Of a stretch of 26,330 nucleotides of DNA, positions 19,881-26,330 are shown one piece after another. Source of the DNA: a virus; IMG/VR virus record IMGVR_UViG_3300048592_001229, positions 1 to 26,330 of that record; one strand, written 5' to 3'. The translations under genes were made by a program, and so were the position numbers. Each line of letters begins with the position of its first letter. The stretch's first letter is position 1. The notes beneath the pieces are model-generated. The model saw only the letters and a program-made list of their open reading frames with translations, did not search any database and was not told the origin of the DNA.

Positions 19881-21742
19881 CAGGGCCCTCCCCCGAACCA
19901 GACCAGCTCGACGACCTCGACCTGGACACTCCAGATGCCGCCGCCGACCGACTCGTAGCTCAGGCTCGAGCCGTTGACGACGAAGGCCGTCAGCGTGTCG
20001 GTCAGCGGGTGCTCGAGGGCGAAGGCACCGTCGTCGAGGCCGAGGATGTCTGCCAGGACCTCGTCGCGCCGTGGGATCTCCGCCTGAGCGGATCCGATCC
20101 GCGTCCGCCAGCGCAGCGTCCAGGTGTCGCGAGGCTGCAGGAACGCGCCCCAGGTGATCGGGCGGCCGTCGAAGGTCAGGATCTTGGCGCTGCGGTTGAG
20201 CCGCCGGCCGGACAGGACCCCGGACGGCTGGTGCCGCAGCCGCGGCAGGTTCGCCGGCGACAGCGACTCGCCGTCCTGGAGCAGGTAGACCGTCGGGCCG
20301 ACGGCGTCCTGGTCCTGTCGCTTGGCCAATCCACCGATGGCGGCGTCGAACGCGAGCACCAGGTGTGGGCCGGCGAAGAAGCGGCGCTGCTGCGTGATCC
20401 TCGTCGGCTGCTGCAGGACGTCGATCGGATCGTCGAGCGGGTTGATCTGCCCCTCGTGGCTGATCTGGTAGCCAGCCGATCCAGCCCGGTACGGCGCCGT
20501 CTGGTAGTCCGGCATCCGATCCTTGCGGTCCGTCTGCAGGACGTAGAGCTGCGGCTGCTCATTGGCAGCGAGCTGCAGGGCTCCGTTCAGCTTGACCGAG
20601 CCCGCGAATCCGATCGACAGCTCCGGCAGGTGCTCGTTCAGCGGGACCGCCCAGCCCATCGCGACCCGCTCCTGCCCGATCTCCGGGACGTGCAGTGCGG
20701 TGGCCGGATCCTGCTGGTTCGCGCTGGTCCCGTGGACCGGGGCGTAGAGCCGCTTCGCTGGCACCGTGCCTATGTCCGGCGCCGCGGCCTCGTACCAGAC
20801 TGGGTCCAGGTCGTCGATCCGCACGTACCCGACGAACGCGTAGCGCACGATCGAGGCCTTGGCCGTGGCGCTCGGGGCGAAGGTGTCCAGGCCGCGCAGA
20901 TCCTGGGTGACCGCTCCCGCCGTCGACGGCACCTCGAGGACGTTGGCGCCGGCGTGGACGTGCCGCATCGGGTTGGTGGCCGTCGGGACGTCCGCGCGGG
21001 CGTGCGTGCCCCAGGTCCCGGTCGCCTTCGTGACCCCGCTGAACTGCTGCCGGAACGTGGTCGGGTCGTGGGGGCTCCCGGCCTCGTACGCGGCGCAGCC
21101 GTAGGTCAGGTATGTGGCCGTCCCGGAGCCGGGGACCGGGATCGCGTGCGAGGCGAGGCTGGCGCTGCTCTCGGTCAGCGTGATCGGCGAGACCGTCCAG
21201 AACTCCCCGTGCTCGATCCCCTCGGCGTCGAGCGCAGCCAGGTTCCAGACCGTCAGAGTGACGTCCTCGATCTCGACGCTGATCGGCAGGTCGAAGGAGA
21301 ACCCGGGCTGGGCTCCGATCCGGGTCGCGACCTGGATCACCGGCTGGCCCGAGGACAGCGGCTGCACGCCCTGACGCCAGACAGCGCAGTACGTGATCGC
21401 GTTGTCCTGCTGCTCGCCGACCATCGGCGGGATCGACCAGTCGCCCTCACGCAGCATCCAGCGGCCGTTCGCCAGGCCCTGAAAGTGCGGCCAGGTCGGC
21501 CGGATCTCCATCTGGGCAGCGCGCGTGCCGGCACCCAGCAGGCCGGAGAGGTCCACGTTCCCGAACCGCACGTGCAGCACGCACAGCAGGGTGTCGGTCC
21601 CGGACGGACTGCCGACGTCGGCCAGCTGCACGGCCATCAGCGGCTGCCACGGCGCCGACGCGAACGAGGTCGTGCCGATCGCCGTGAAGCGCCGCGGACC
21701 GCGCGCGTTGAACACGTAGCAGAGCTTCCGAGGAGCCGCCAT
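19880..21742 (-). CDS. Large minor tail protein, distal-tail candidate
   Basis: This 620-residue protein starts with ATG at 21742 (TGATG with the tape measure). It sits where lambda has the small gpM, between tape measure and gpL. It is a beta-rich, soluble protein with no membrane segment. Recognisable stretches are the start (KLCYVFNARGPRRFTAIGTT), a central set of measured-looking repeats of strands, and the C-terminal WGAFLQPRDTWTLRWRTRIG followed by GGGIWSVQVEVVELVW. This last part resembles the closing strands of distal-tail proteins. I infer a baseplate/distal-tail hub role with added peripheral domains, possibly sugar-binding; no specific family is proven. Confidence 0.6.
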   Translation of the reverse strand: MAAPRKLCYVFNARGPRRFTAIGTTSFASAPWQPLMAVQLADVGSPSGTDTLLCVLHVRFGNVDLSGLLGAGTRAAQMEIRPTWPHFQGLANGRWMLREGDWSIPPMVGEQQDNAITYCAVWRQGVQPLSSGQPVIQVATRIGAQPGFSFDLPISVEIEDVTLTVWNLAALDAEGIEHGEFWTVSPITLTESSASLASHAIPVPGSGTATYLTYGCAAYEAGSPHDPTTFRQQFSGVTKATGTWGTHARADVPTATNPMRHVHAGANVLEVPSTAGAVTQDLRGLDTFAPSATAKASIVRYAFVGYVRIDDLDPVWYEAAAPDIGTVPAKRLYAPVHGTSANQQDPATALHVPEIGQERVAMGWAVPLNEHLPELSIGFAGSVKLNGALQLAANEQPQLYVLQTDRKDRMPDYQTAPYRAGSAGYQISHEGQINPLDDPIDVLQQPTRITQQRRFFAGPHLVLAFDAAIGGLAKRQDQDAVGPTVYLLQDGESLSPANLPRLRHQPSGVLSGRRLNRSAKILTFDGRPITWGAFLQPRDTWTLRWRTRIGSAQAEIPRRDEVLADILGLDDGAFALEHPLTDTLTAFVVNGSSLSYESVGGGIWSVQVEVVELVWFGGGP

Positions 21743-23604
21743 CAGCCCTGCACGAGCCTCCGGAACGACGGCTGTCGCCGCACCCCGTCCATCACGATCT
21801 GCTTGATCGCCTCCTTCTGCTGCTCCAGCACGCGCCGGACGGACGGGCCGTCGACCGCGTTGATCGTGATCGCCACGTGGGCCTCCGACGCACCGCCGCC
21901 GCCACCGCCGAAGGAGGAGCCGAGGAACTGGCCACCGCCGCCGCCGGCCGACCACGCACCGAGGTTGGCCCCGCCGCCCGGCTTCCGGAATCCAGCGTCA
22001 GCCGCAGCATCCCCACCGCCGCCGCCTCCACCGCCGACGAGCCCGCCGATCGCTCCGCCGATGGCGGCCTGCAGGAACTGCAGCACGATGAACCTGGCGA
22101 TCAGGCGCTCGATCTCGAGCAGGATCGCCCGGGCGGCCTCGCGGAAGGCGTCCTTCCACGACCGGGTCCGGTTGATCGCGTCGACCAGCGCTCCGGTCAG
22201 CTGGGAGTCGATCGCTCCGGTCAGCTGCTGCACGCCGTCCTGTGCCTGCTGGGTCAGGTCCTTCAGCCCGTCGACCCAGCTCTTGAAGCCGCGTCCGATC
22301 GTCGCGAAGTATTTCTCGAACGCTGAGGTGGTCGCCTCGACCTCGGCGGGCTTGGGCAGGAGCCCCACGCCGTCCAGGTCGGAGAGCGCCTGCTGTCGCG
22401 TCTCGCCGTAGAGCTCCCGGAAGCGCTCGACCAGCTTGCCGACCGTGTCGAGGAAGCCGTCGGCGCTGCCCTCCGACTGAGCCAGCGCCGCGGCGAGCGC
22501 GGTCTGGAGTGCGAGTTCCTCCTGCACCTGCTGGATCCGCTGCCGCACCGGCTGGTTCTCCGGCTCGAGCGTCTGCGTCCGGCGCAGCCCCTCGAGCTCC
22601 TCCCGGAGCATCCGCACCCGCTCGGCCGCCCCGTTCGCGCCCTCGCTGAAGCTCGACATCCCGTCGCGCGCGCCGGGGATCCAGGCGCTGACCAGGTCGA
22701 AGACCTCGCGGATCTTCCGCGCGACCTCGACGATGAACTGCACCACCCGCGCGACCGCCGAGACGACGAGCGCGATCACCTGGGCGACGAGGGCGACGAT
22801 CGCGTCCCGGTTCTCCGCGATCACCCGCGCGATCGTGCGAAGGGTGGCGATGATGTCGGCGCCGAACGTCGCGAGGAACTGCCGCTTCACCCCGGCCACG
22901 GCCCGGTCGAGGTCAGCGAACGCGTTGCGGACGCCCACCGCGGCCTGGGCCTGGCGATCGCTGACGATGCCGAGTTCCTCCGCGAGCTGCTTCCACTTCG
23001 CGATCGCCTCGGGCCCCTTCGACAGCAGCACCGACAGCAGGTTCTCGCTGCCGCCGATCAGGTCCTCGGTGATCAGGACCAGCTCCTCGGTCCGGCCCTC
23101 CCGCTGGAAGCGCTGGTAGGCGGCCGCGAGCTCGTCGATCAGGTCGACCGCGTTCTTCAGCCCACCGTTCGCGTCCAGGGTGCTGATCCCCAGCCGCTCG
23201 AACTGCTCGGCCTGCGTCCGGGTGCCGCGCTGGGCGTCGTCGAGCCGCTCCTGCAGCGTCTTCAGACCCTCGACGATCACGTCGAACGACAGTCCGTTCT
23301 GCTCGGCGGCGTACGACAGCCGGTCCAGCTCGCCGACCGTCGTCCCCAGCTTCTGGGCCCACAGGTCGTACTGGGCGGTCGTCGTCGCGATCTCGCGGGT
23401 GTGGTTGACGATCGCCCTGCCGCCCAGGTAGGCGAAGACCGACGCCAGCGCACCGCGGACCGAGAACAGCTGCCGCCCGAGATTGCGGAAGCCCTGGAGC
23501 GTGCGGTCGAAGAAGCCGCGGAAGCCGTTCTGGATCGTGCGGACGGTCCGGGTCATCTGATCCCGGACGCTCGCGACGATTTCCAGTCGGGTTTCGGCCA
23601 TCAC
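21742..23604 (-). CDS. Tail tape measure protein
   Basis: This 620-residue protein starts with GTG 23604 or ATG 23601, overlapping the chaperone stop. The N-terminus is a helical tape region (FRGFFDRTLQGFRNLGRQLF, LYAAEQNGLSFDVIVEGLKT-like repeats, ERLGISTLDANGGLKNAVDL). The middle has hydrophobic helices (ENRDAIVALVAQVIALVVSA), then coiled coil. The end is Gly-rich (GGAIGGLVGGGGGGGGDA) with a terminal helix EQQKEAIKQIVMDGVRRQ, as in lambda gpH-type proteins. Using the usual 0.15 nm per residue, a tail of about 90 nm follows. It is placed correctly between G/GT and the distal-tail genes. Confidence 0.9.
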   Translation of the reverse strand: MMAETRLEIVASVRDQMTRTVRTIQNGFRGFFDRTLQGFRNLGRQLFSVRGALASVFAYLGGRAIVNHTREIATTTAQYDLWAQKLGTTVGELDRLSYAAEQNGLSFDVIVEGLKTLQERLDDAQRGTRTQAEQFERLGISTLDANGGLKNAVDLIDELAAAYQRFQREGRTEELVLITEDLIGGSENLLSVLLSKGPEAIAKWKQLAEELGIVSDRQAQAAVGVRNAFADLDRAVAGVKRQFLATFGADIIATLRTIARVIAENRDAIVALVAQVIALVVSAVARVVQFIVEVARKIREVFDLVSAWIPGARDGMSSFSEGANGAAERVRMLREELEGLRRTQTLEPENQPVRQRIQQVQEELALQTALAAALAQSEGSADGFLDTVGKLVERFRELYGETRQQALSDLDGVGLLPKPAEVEATTSAFEKYFATIGRGFKSWVDGLKDLTQQAQDGVQQLTGAIDSQLTGALVDAINRTRSWKDAFREAARAILLEIERLIARFIVLQFLQAAIGGAIGGLVGGGGGGGGDAAADAGFRKPGGGANLGAWSAGGGGGQFLGSSFGGGGGGASEAHVAITINAVDGPSVRRVLEQQKEAIKQIVMDGVRRQPSFRRLVQG

Positions 23605-24415
23605 TTCCTCGCTGCTGCCTCTCGCCTCTGCTTCTCGATCCGCTCCCGCTCAGCGGCGACCAGCCGCAGAGCACCCAGGAACTGCTCGCTCTGCTCGAGC
23701 ACGCCGCCGTCGGCCGGCCAGCCCAGGCCCTCGAGCGCGATCACCGCGAGCTCGACGGTCTGCCCAGCCCAGGCCTCGATCACCGCCCCGGGGCAGCGGC
23801 GCAGCTCCCAGCTCCCACCGCCCCGGCAGACCGGGCAGGCCGTGTCCCGCCCGTCGCAGGCGTAGCACGGCAGCTCGATGCCGGTGCCCTCGGGAACGTC
23901 CACGGTGCAGCCGAGCCAGGCCTGCTCCTCCTCGGAGAGCGTGTGGCAGTGGCCGCACCGCGAATCGCCTGCGCCGCCGAGGGTCCGCGCACAGGCGATC
24001 AGGAGTTTTTTCGGTCGGTGGCATCTAGCCCTCCGCAGTTGCGGCCGATCACGTGCTCGCCGATCCGCATCGCCGCCGCCGGCGGGAGCAGGTCGAAGAC
24101 GTCGTGCCGGACCACGGTCTCCCGGCTGCCCTGGATCGTCTCGAGCGCGAGCTCGCAGCCGAGTTCCGACCCGTCGGAGGCGGTCACGTTGCGCCAGCCA
24201 CGGATCGCCAGACGGGCCGCGTCGGCGAAGACGTCGGCCGGGCCGTCGTCCTTCGCCGTGTCGACCCGCATCAGGCGGTTCGTCAGCTTCCGGACGTGCT
24301 TGGCCGGCAGCGGGCGCAGCTCGAACTCGGACCGATCCGGGTGATCGGGCGGCAGCTGCTCCTCGTCCGGCAGCGTCCAGGGGTAGGTCTCGTTGGGGTT
24401 GATCGCTCGAACCAT
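23601..24415 (-). CDS. GT: Tail chaperone GT fusion made by -1 frameshift, with zinc-ribbon T domain
   Basis: The second reading frame (23601 to about 24010) has no good own start and continues in the -1 frame of the G-like gene. Slipping on A AAA AAC (24011-24005) gives about 271 residues: KKLLIACARTLGGAGD, then Cys-rich SRCGHCHTLSEEEQAW, CYACDGRD and CPVCRGGGSWEL, then a helical end (LEQSEQFLGALRLVAAERER). The CxxC pairs form one or two zinc sites, one DnaJ-like (CPVCRGGG). T parts recruit the tube protein to the tape measure. The zinc-ribbon form differs from lambda T. Confidence 0.78.
23999..24415 (-). CDS. G: Tail assembly chaperone G-like
   Basis: This 138-residue protein starts with ATG at 24415. 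It is mixed alpha/beta and begins ETYPWTLPDEEQLPPDH, with ELRPLPAKHVRKLTNRLM and the C-terminal LLPPAAAMRIGEHVIGRNCG. It lies between the tail tube and the tape measure. The last codons (CGA AAA AAC TCC TGA) contain the slippery heptamer used to make the longer GT product, exactly as in lambda. The chaperone coats the tape measure during tail assembly and is absent from the mature tail. Confidence 0.82.
   Translation of the reverse strand: MVRAINPNETYPWTLPDEEQLPPDHPDRSEFELRPLPAKHVRKLTNRLMRVDTAKDDGPADVFADAARLAIRGWRNVTASDGSELGCELALETIQGSRETVVRHDVFDLLPPAAAMRIGEHVIGRNCGGLDATDRKNS
24005..24011 (-). promoter_or_regulatory. Programmed -1 frameshift site (AAAAAAC)
   Basis: On the minus strand the heptamer A AAA AAC is in the correct phase of the G-like frame (X XXY YYZ), six bases before its TGA (24001-23999). 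The -1 frame is open for about 135 further codons and encodes the T-like domain. A stop so close behind the slip site is typical. Confidence 0.85.
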
Positions 24416-24430
24416 GCAGCCTCTCGTGTC

Positions 24431-26098
24431 TCAGCGGGTCAGGATCAGGAGCTCGTCGTCGCCCTGGATCTGGCGGCACTTCGCCTCCACCTGGACGGTC
24501 AGGCGCCCGCCGTCCTCGCCGTCCTGCGCCGAGACCAGCTGCAGGCGCGGACAGGCGATCGCGATGATGTTTCCGGCCGTCGTGCCGAGCTTGAACCCAG
24601 CGGTCCGCCAGGTGCCGTTGGTGATCGCGTTCTCGATCTGCCAGCCCGCGTGGCCGGGACGCTGGACGGTGAAGCTCAGGGTCGGGTCGCGGTCGCCGAT
24701 CGAGAACCCGACGGTGCCGTCGGACGCGTTCGCGTCCTGCTCCCGCTCGATCGTGTTGCCCGGGGTCAGGGTTGCCGCGAGCGTTCGGAGCGGGATGCCG
24801 AGGTAGTCGGCCCGGGCGCCGGCCCAGCGCGGCGCGACGGTGGACGGGAACGAGATCCCGGTCGGGTGCGGCTGGGAGTCGCGGCCGCTCGGCCGGCCCT
24901 GCAGCTCGAACGTCATCCGGCCCGGGTTGCCGGCGGTCAGCTCGATGCTCCAGTTGCTCCGGCAGCCGACCGCCCGGCGCAGGAACCCGTCGCGATACAG
25001 CCAGGCCGTCGAGCTCTTGCCGGCGACCTGGGTCGGGTCCGCGGTCAGGGTCGCGTTGCTCGCGGTGGTCGCCGAGTAGACCGTGTCGCCGCTGTTGAAG
25101 GTGCCGTAGTAGACCGCGACGGTGATGTCCGATCCGTCCACGGCGACGACCTGCCCAGCCGCCCGCCACTGGCCGGGTGCGTTCTGCCGGATCAGCTCCT
25201 CGCCGGCGGCCGGGGTCGCCCCGGACCAGGCCGAGACCGGGAACTGGATCAGCTCCTGGCTCTCGGGGTGCCAGACGTAGCCCTCGGTCGTGACCGTGCC
25301 GCAGGTCGCCTCCACGCCGTTCTGCTGGCCGACGATGCGGTCGCCGGTCGCGAAGGTGCCCTGGACCTCGTAGCCCCAGAGGTTGCCGGTGAACGCCCCG
25401 TCGTTGTGCTCGAGGTCGGCGACGAGCAGGACCGGCGCGTCGTCGGCCACCGTCATGTAGCCGCCGGGGCCCTTGAGCACCCAGCCGGCCCGGATGCGCG
25501 ACGTGGTCGCGATCGGCCGGATCAGGATCGTGGTGCCGGAGATGTACCGCACGATCCCCGTGAACGGTGCCGTGGCCTCGTCGGTGCCCGACGGGTAGGC
25601 GGTCACGGTGTCGCCGACCAGCGGGGCCAGGCCGAGGCCGTCGCCGGACTCCGCCACTGAGTCCCAGGTGGCCGAGTCGAGCGTGTTCTGCCCGACGACG
25701 GTCTCGCCGGCGATGTAGTTGCCGCCGTTCACGTAGCCGCTGCCGTCCCCGACCGTGTCGTGGCGGACCAGGGTCAGCGGCAGCTTGCGGGCGGCCTCGC
25801 GGGCCATCATCGCGGTCTCGAGCGCGCGCGCGAACTCGGGCACGATCGCAGCCGAGCCGGCCCCGCGCATCTGGAGCGCGAACGAGTGGCTCGCGACCTG
25901 GCTGCCGACCGCCGTGACGTCGCGCGACAGCGACCCGCCGTAGACCCGGTCGTCGATCTGCTCCCAGGTCTCCTGGGGAGTCAGCTCGACCACCGCGAGC
26001 GCCTGCCGCTTGCGCGCGTCGTCCGACAGCGCCAGCAGCGCGTCCGTGCCGTAGTTGCTCTCGGTCCCGAGCATCAGGACCGTCTTCCGTGCCAGCAT
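24431..26098 (-). CDS. Tail tube (major tail) protein, oversized
   Basis: This 555-residue protein starts with ATG at 26098. The N-terminus (RKTVLMLGTESNYGTDALLA), PQETWEQIDDRVYGGSLSRD, and SFALQMRGAGSAAIVPEFARAL match the tail tube pattern of many siphoviruses (RKxxxLxKxExxYGTDA, R....LG, FxxELxGSG). The C-terminal third (WSIELTAGNPGRMTFELQGR, then GNTIEREQDANASDG, GDRDPTLSFTVQRP, VQVEAKCRQIQG) is the second tube half. Usual family length is about 300; here about 250 additional beta-rich residues (about 125-370) are inserted, perhaps a surface domain. It lies directly before G/GT and the tape measure. Confidence 0.78.
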   Translation of the reverse strand: MLARKTVLMLGTESNYGTDALLALSDDARKRQALAVVELTPQETWEQIDDRVYGGSLSRDVTAVGSQVASHSFALQMRGAGSAAIVPEFARALETAMMAREAARKLPLTLVRHDTVGDGSGYVNGGNYIAGETVVGQNTLDSATWDSVAESGDGLGLAPLVGDTVTAYPSGTDEATAPFTGIVRYISGTTILIRPIATTSRIRAGWVLKGPGGYMTVADDAPVLLVADLEHNDGAFTGNLWGYEVQGTFATGDRIVGQQNGVEATCGTVTTEGYVWHPESQELIQFPVSAWSGATPAAGEELIRQNAPGQWRAAGQVVAVDGSDITVAVYYGTFNSGDTVYSATTASNATLTADPTQVAGKSSTAWLYRDGFLRRAVGCRSNWSIELTAGNPGRMTFELQGRPSGRDSQPHPTGISFPSTVAPRWAGARADYLGIPLRTLAATLTPGNTIEREQDANASDGTVGFSIGDRDPTLSFTVQRPGHAGWQIENAITNGTWRTAGFKLGTTAGNIIAIACPRLQLVSAQDGEDGGRLTVQVEAKCRQIQGDDELLILTR

Positions 26099-26102
26099 GT
26101 GA

Positions 26103-26330
26103 TCAGACCTCGCTCGTGAACGACTCTCGGATGGTGACCTCGGCGACGCCGCGCGCTCCCGCGAGGGACCACACCGGCTGGCCGTCGTAGACCGCAGCGA
26201 CCGACGCCGACTCGCCGGGCGGCGTCCAGCGGAACGGCCTGGTCTCGCGGTGGGCGTCGAAGTGCATCAGCAGCCCGCGCAGCCGCCCCCTGCTGATCGG
26301 CGACCACCGGACCGACCAGACCCTGGGGCG
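26103..26330 (-). CDS. gpM-like minor tail protein (partial, N-terminus off the window)
   Basis: The frame is open from the right edge to TGA 26103-26105, giving 75 residues. It ends VRWSPISRGRLRGLL, HFDAHRETRPFRWTPPGE, then VYDGQPVWSLAG, VAEVTIRESFTSEV. The FxWTPPxE element between a helix and closing strands is characteristic of lambda gpM, the distal tail protein family. A gpM-like gene before the tube gene is not the lambda order (there it follows the tape measure). Only the C-terminal part is visible, so the call is moderate. Confidence 0.6.
   Translation of the reverse strand, partial: RPRVWSVRWSPISRGRLRGLLMHFDAHRETRPFRWTPPGESASVAAVYDGQPVWSLAGARGVAEVTIRESFTSEV

Noticed and set aside
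20009-22411. 800-codon plus-strand open frame across the distal-tail gene and tape measure
   Set aside because: It runs over two real minus-strand genes and their junction, and has no recognisable motif.
19880-23604. Equal length (620 residues) of two adjacent genes as a sign of duplication
   Set aside because: The two proteins share no sequence resemblance; equal length is coincidence.

Overview
The window is a contiguous piece of a temperate, long-tailed (siphovirus) phage genome with very high GC content. Every recognisable gene is phage-type and no clear host gene is present. A lambda-like tail-tip set, a predicted two-gene spanin pair and lipoprotein signals suggest a Gram-negative, GC-rich host; the phylum is not resolved. 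A 42-bp copy of the 3' part of a tRNA-Gly(CCC) gene lies next to the integrase with phage genes on both sides. It therefore looks like attP of an unintegrated (circular or virion) genome, or an assembly of it, rather than a prophage end.

Layout. (1) 1-4852, minus strand: an early operon of ten tightly coupled genes. Reading leftward from attP these are three proteins with C-terminal membrane anchors, two paralogous mini zinc fingers, a ParB-like protein, a lower-GC unknown protein, another zinc-finger protein, a duplicated winged-helix-like protein, and a replication-initiator-like gene that runs off the left edge. The initiator gene contains five iteron-like repeats, two 30-bp palindromes and a G-quadruplex motif, which together make a lambda-ori-like arrangement. 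(2) 4853-6390: attP and a rightward tyrosine integrase with an inserted zinc ribbon. (3) 6269-7461, minus strand: a Cro-like repressor, two unknowns and an excisionase-like protein, all joined by ATGA overlaps and headed by a six-codon leader ORF. (4) 7485-9256, plus strand: a repressor without a peptidase domain, followed by four unknown small proteins (two of them membrane proteins) in the same coupled operon. This is the best candidate for lysogenic-conversion or superinfection-immunity cargo. A hairpin closes it. (5) 9282-26330, minus strand: the late operon. Read leftward it runs from a partial gpM-like gene through an oversized tail tube protein, tail chaperones G/GT with a canonical -1 slippery site, tape measure, a large distal-tail candidate, gpL, gpK, an I-J fusion-like tip protein, four small accessory proteins, an 882-residue beta-helix protein, the spanin-like pair, a helical unknown and a lipoprotein.

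The divergent repressor/Cro pair flanks a perfect operator-like palindrome (7512-7527) that overlaps the repressor promoter. A 10-base part of it recurs upstream of the integrase and near the start of the leftward early operon, so one repressor may coordinate all three. Terminase, head genes, the rest of replication and any endolysin are not in this window. All functional calls are from reading the sequence; no database search was run.
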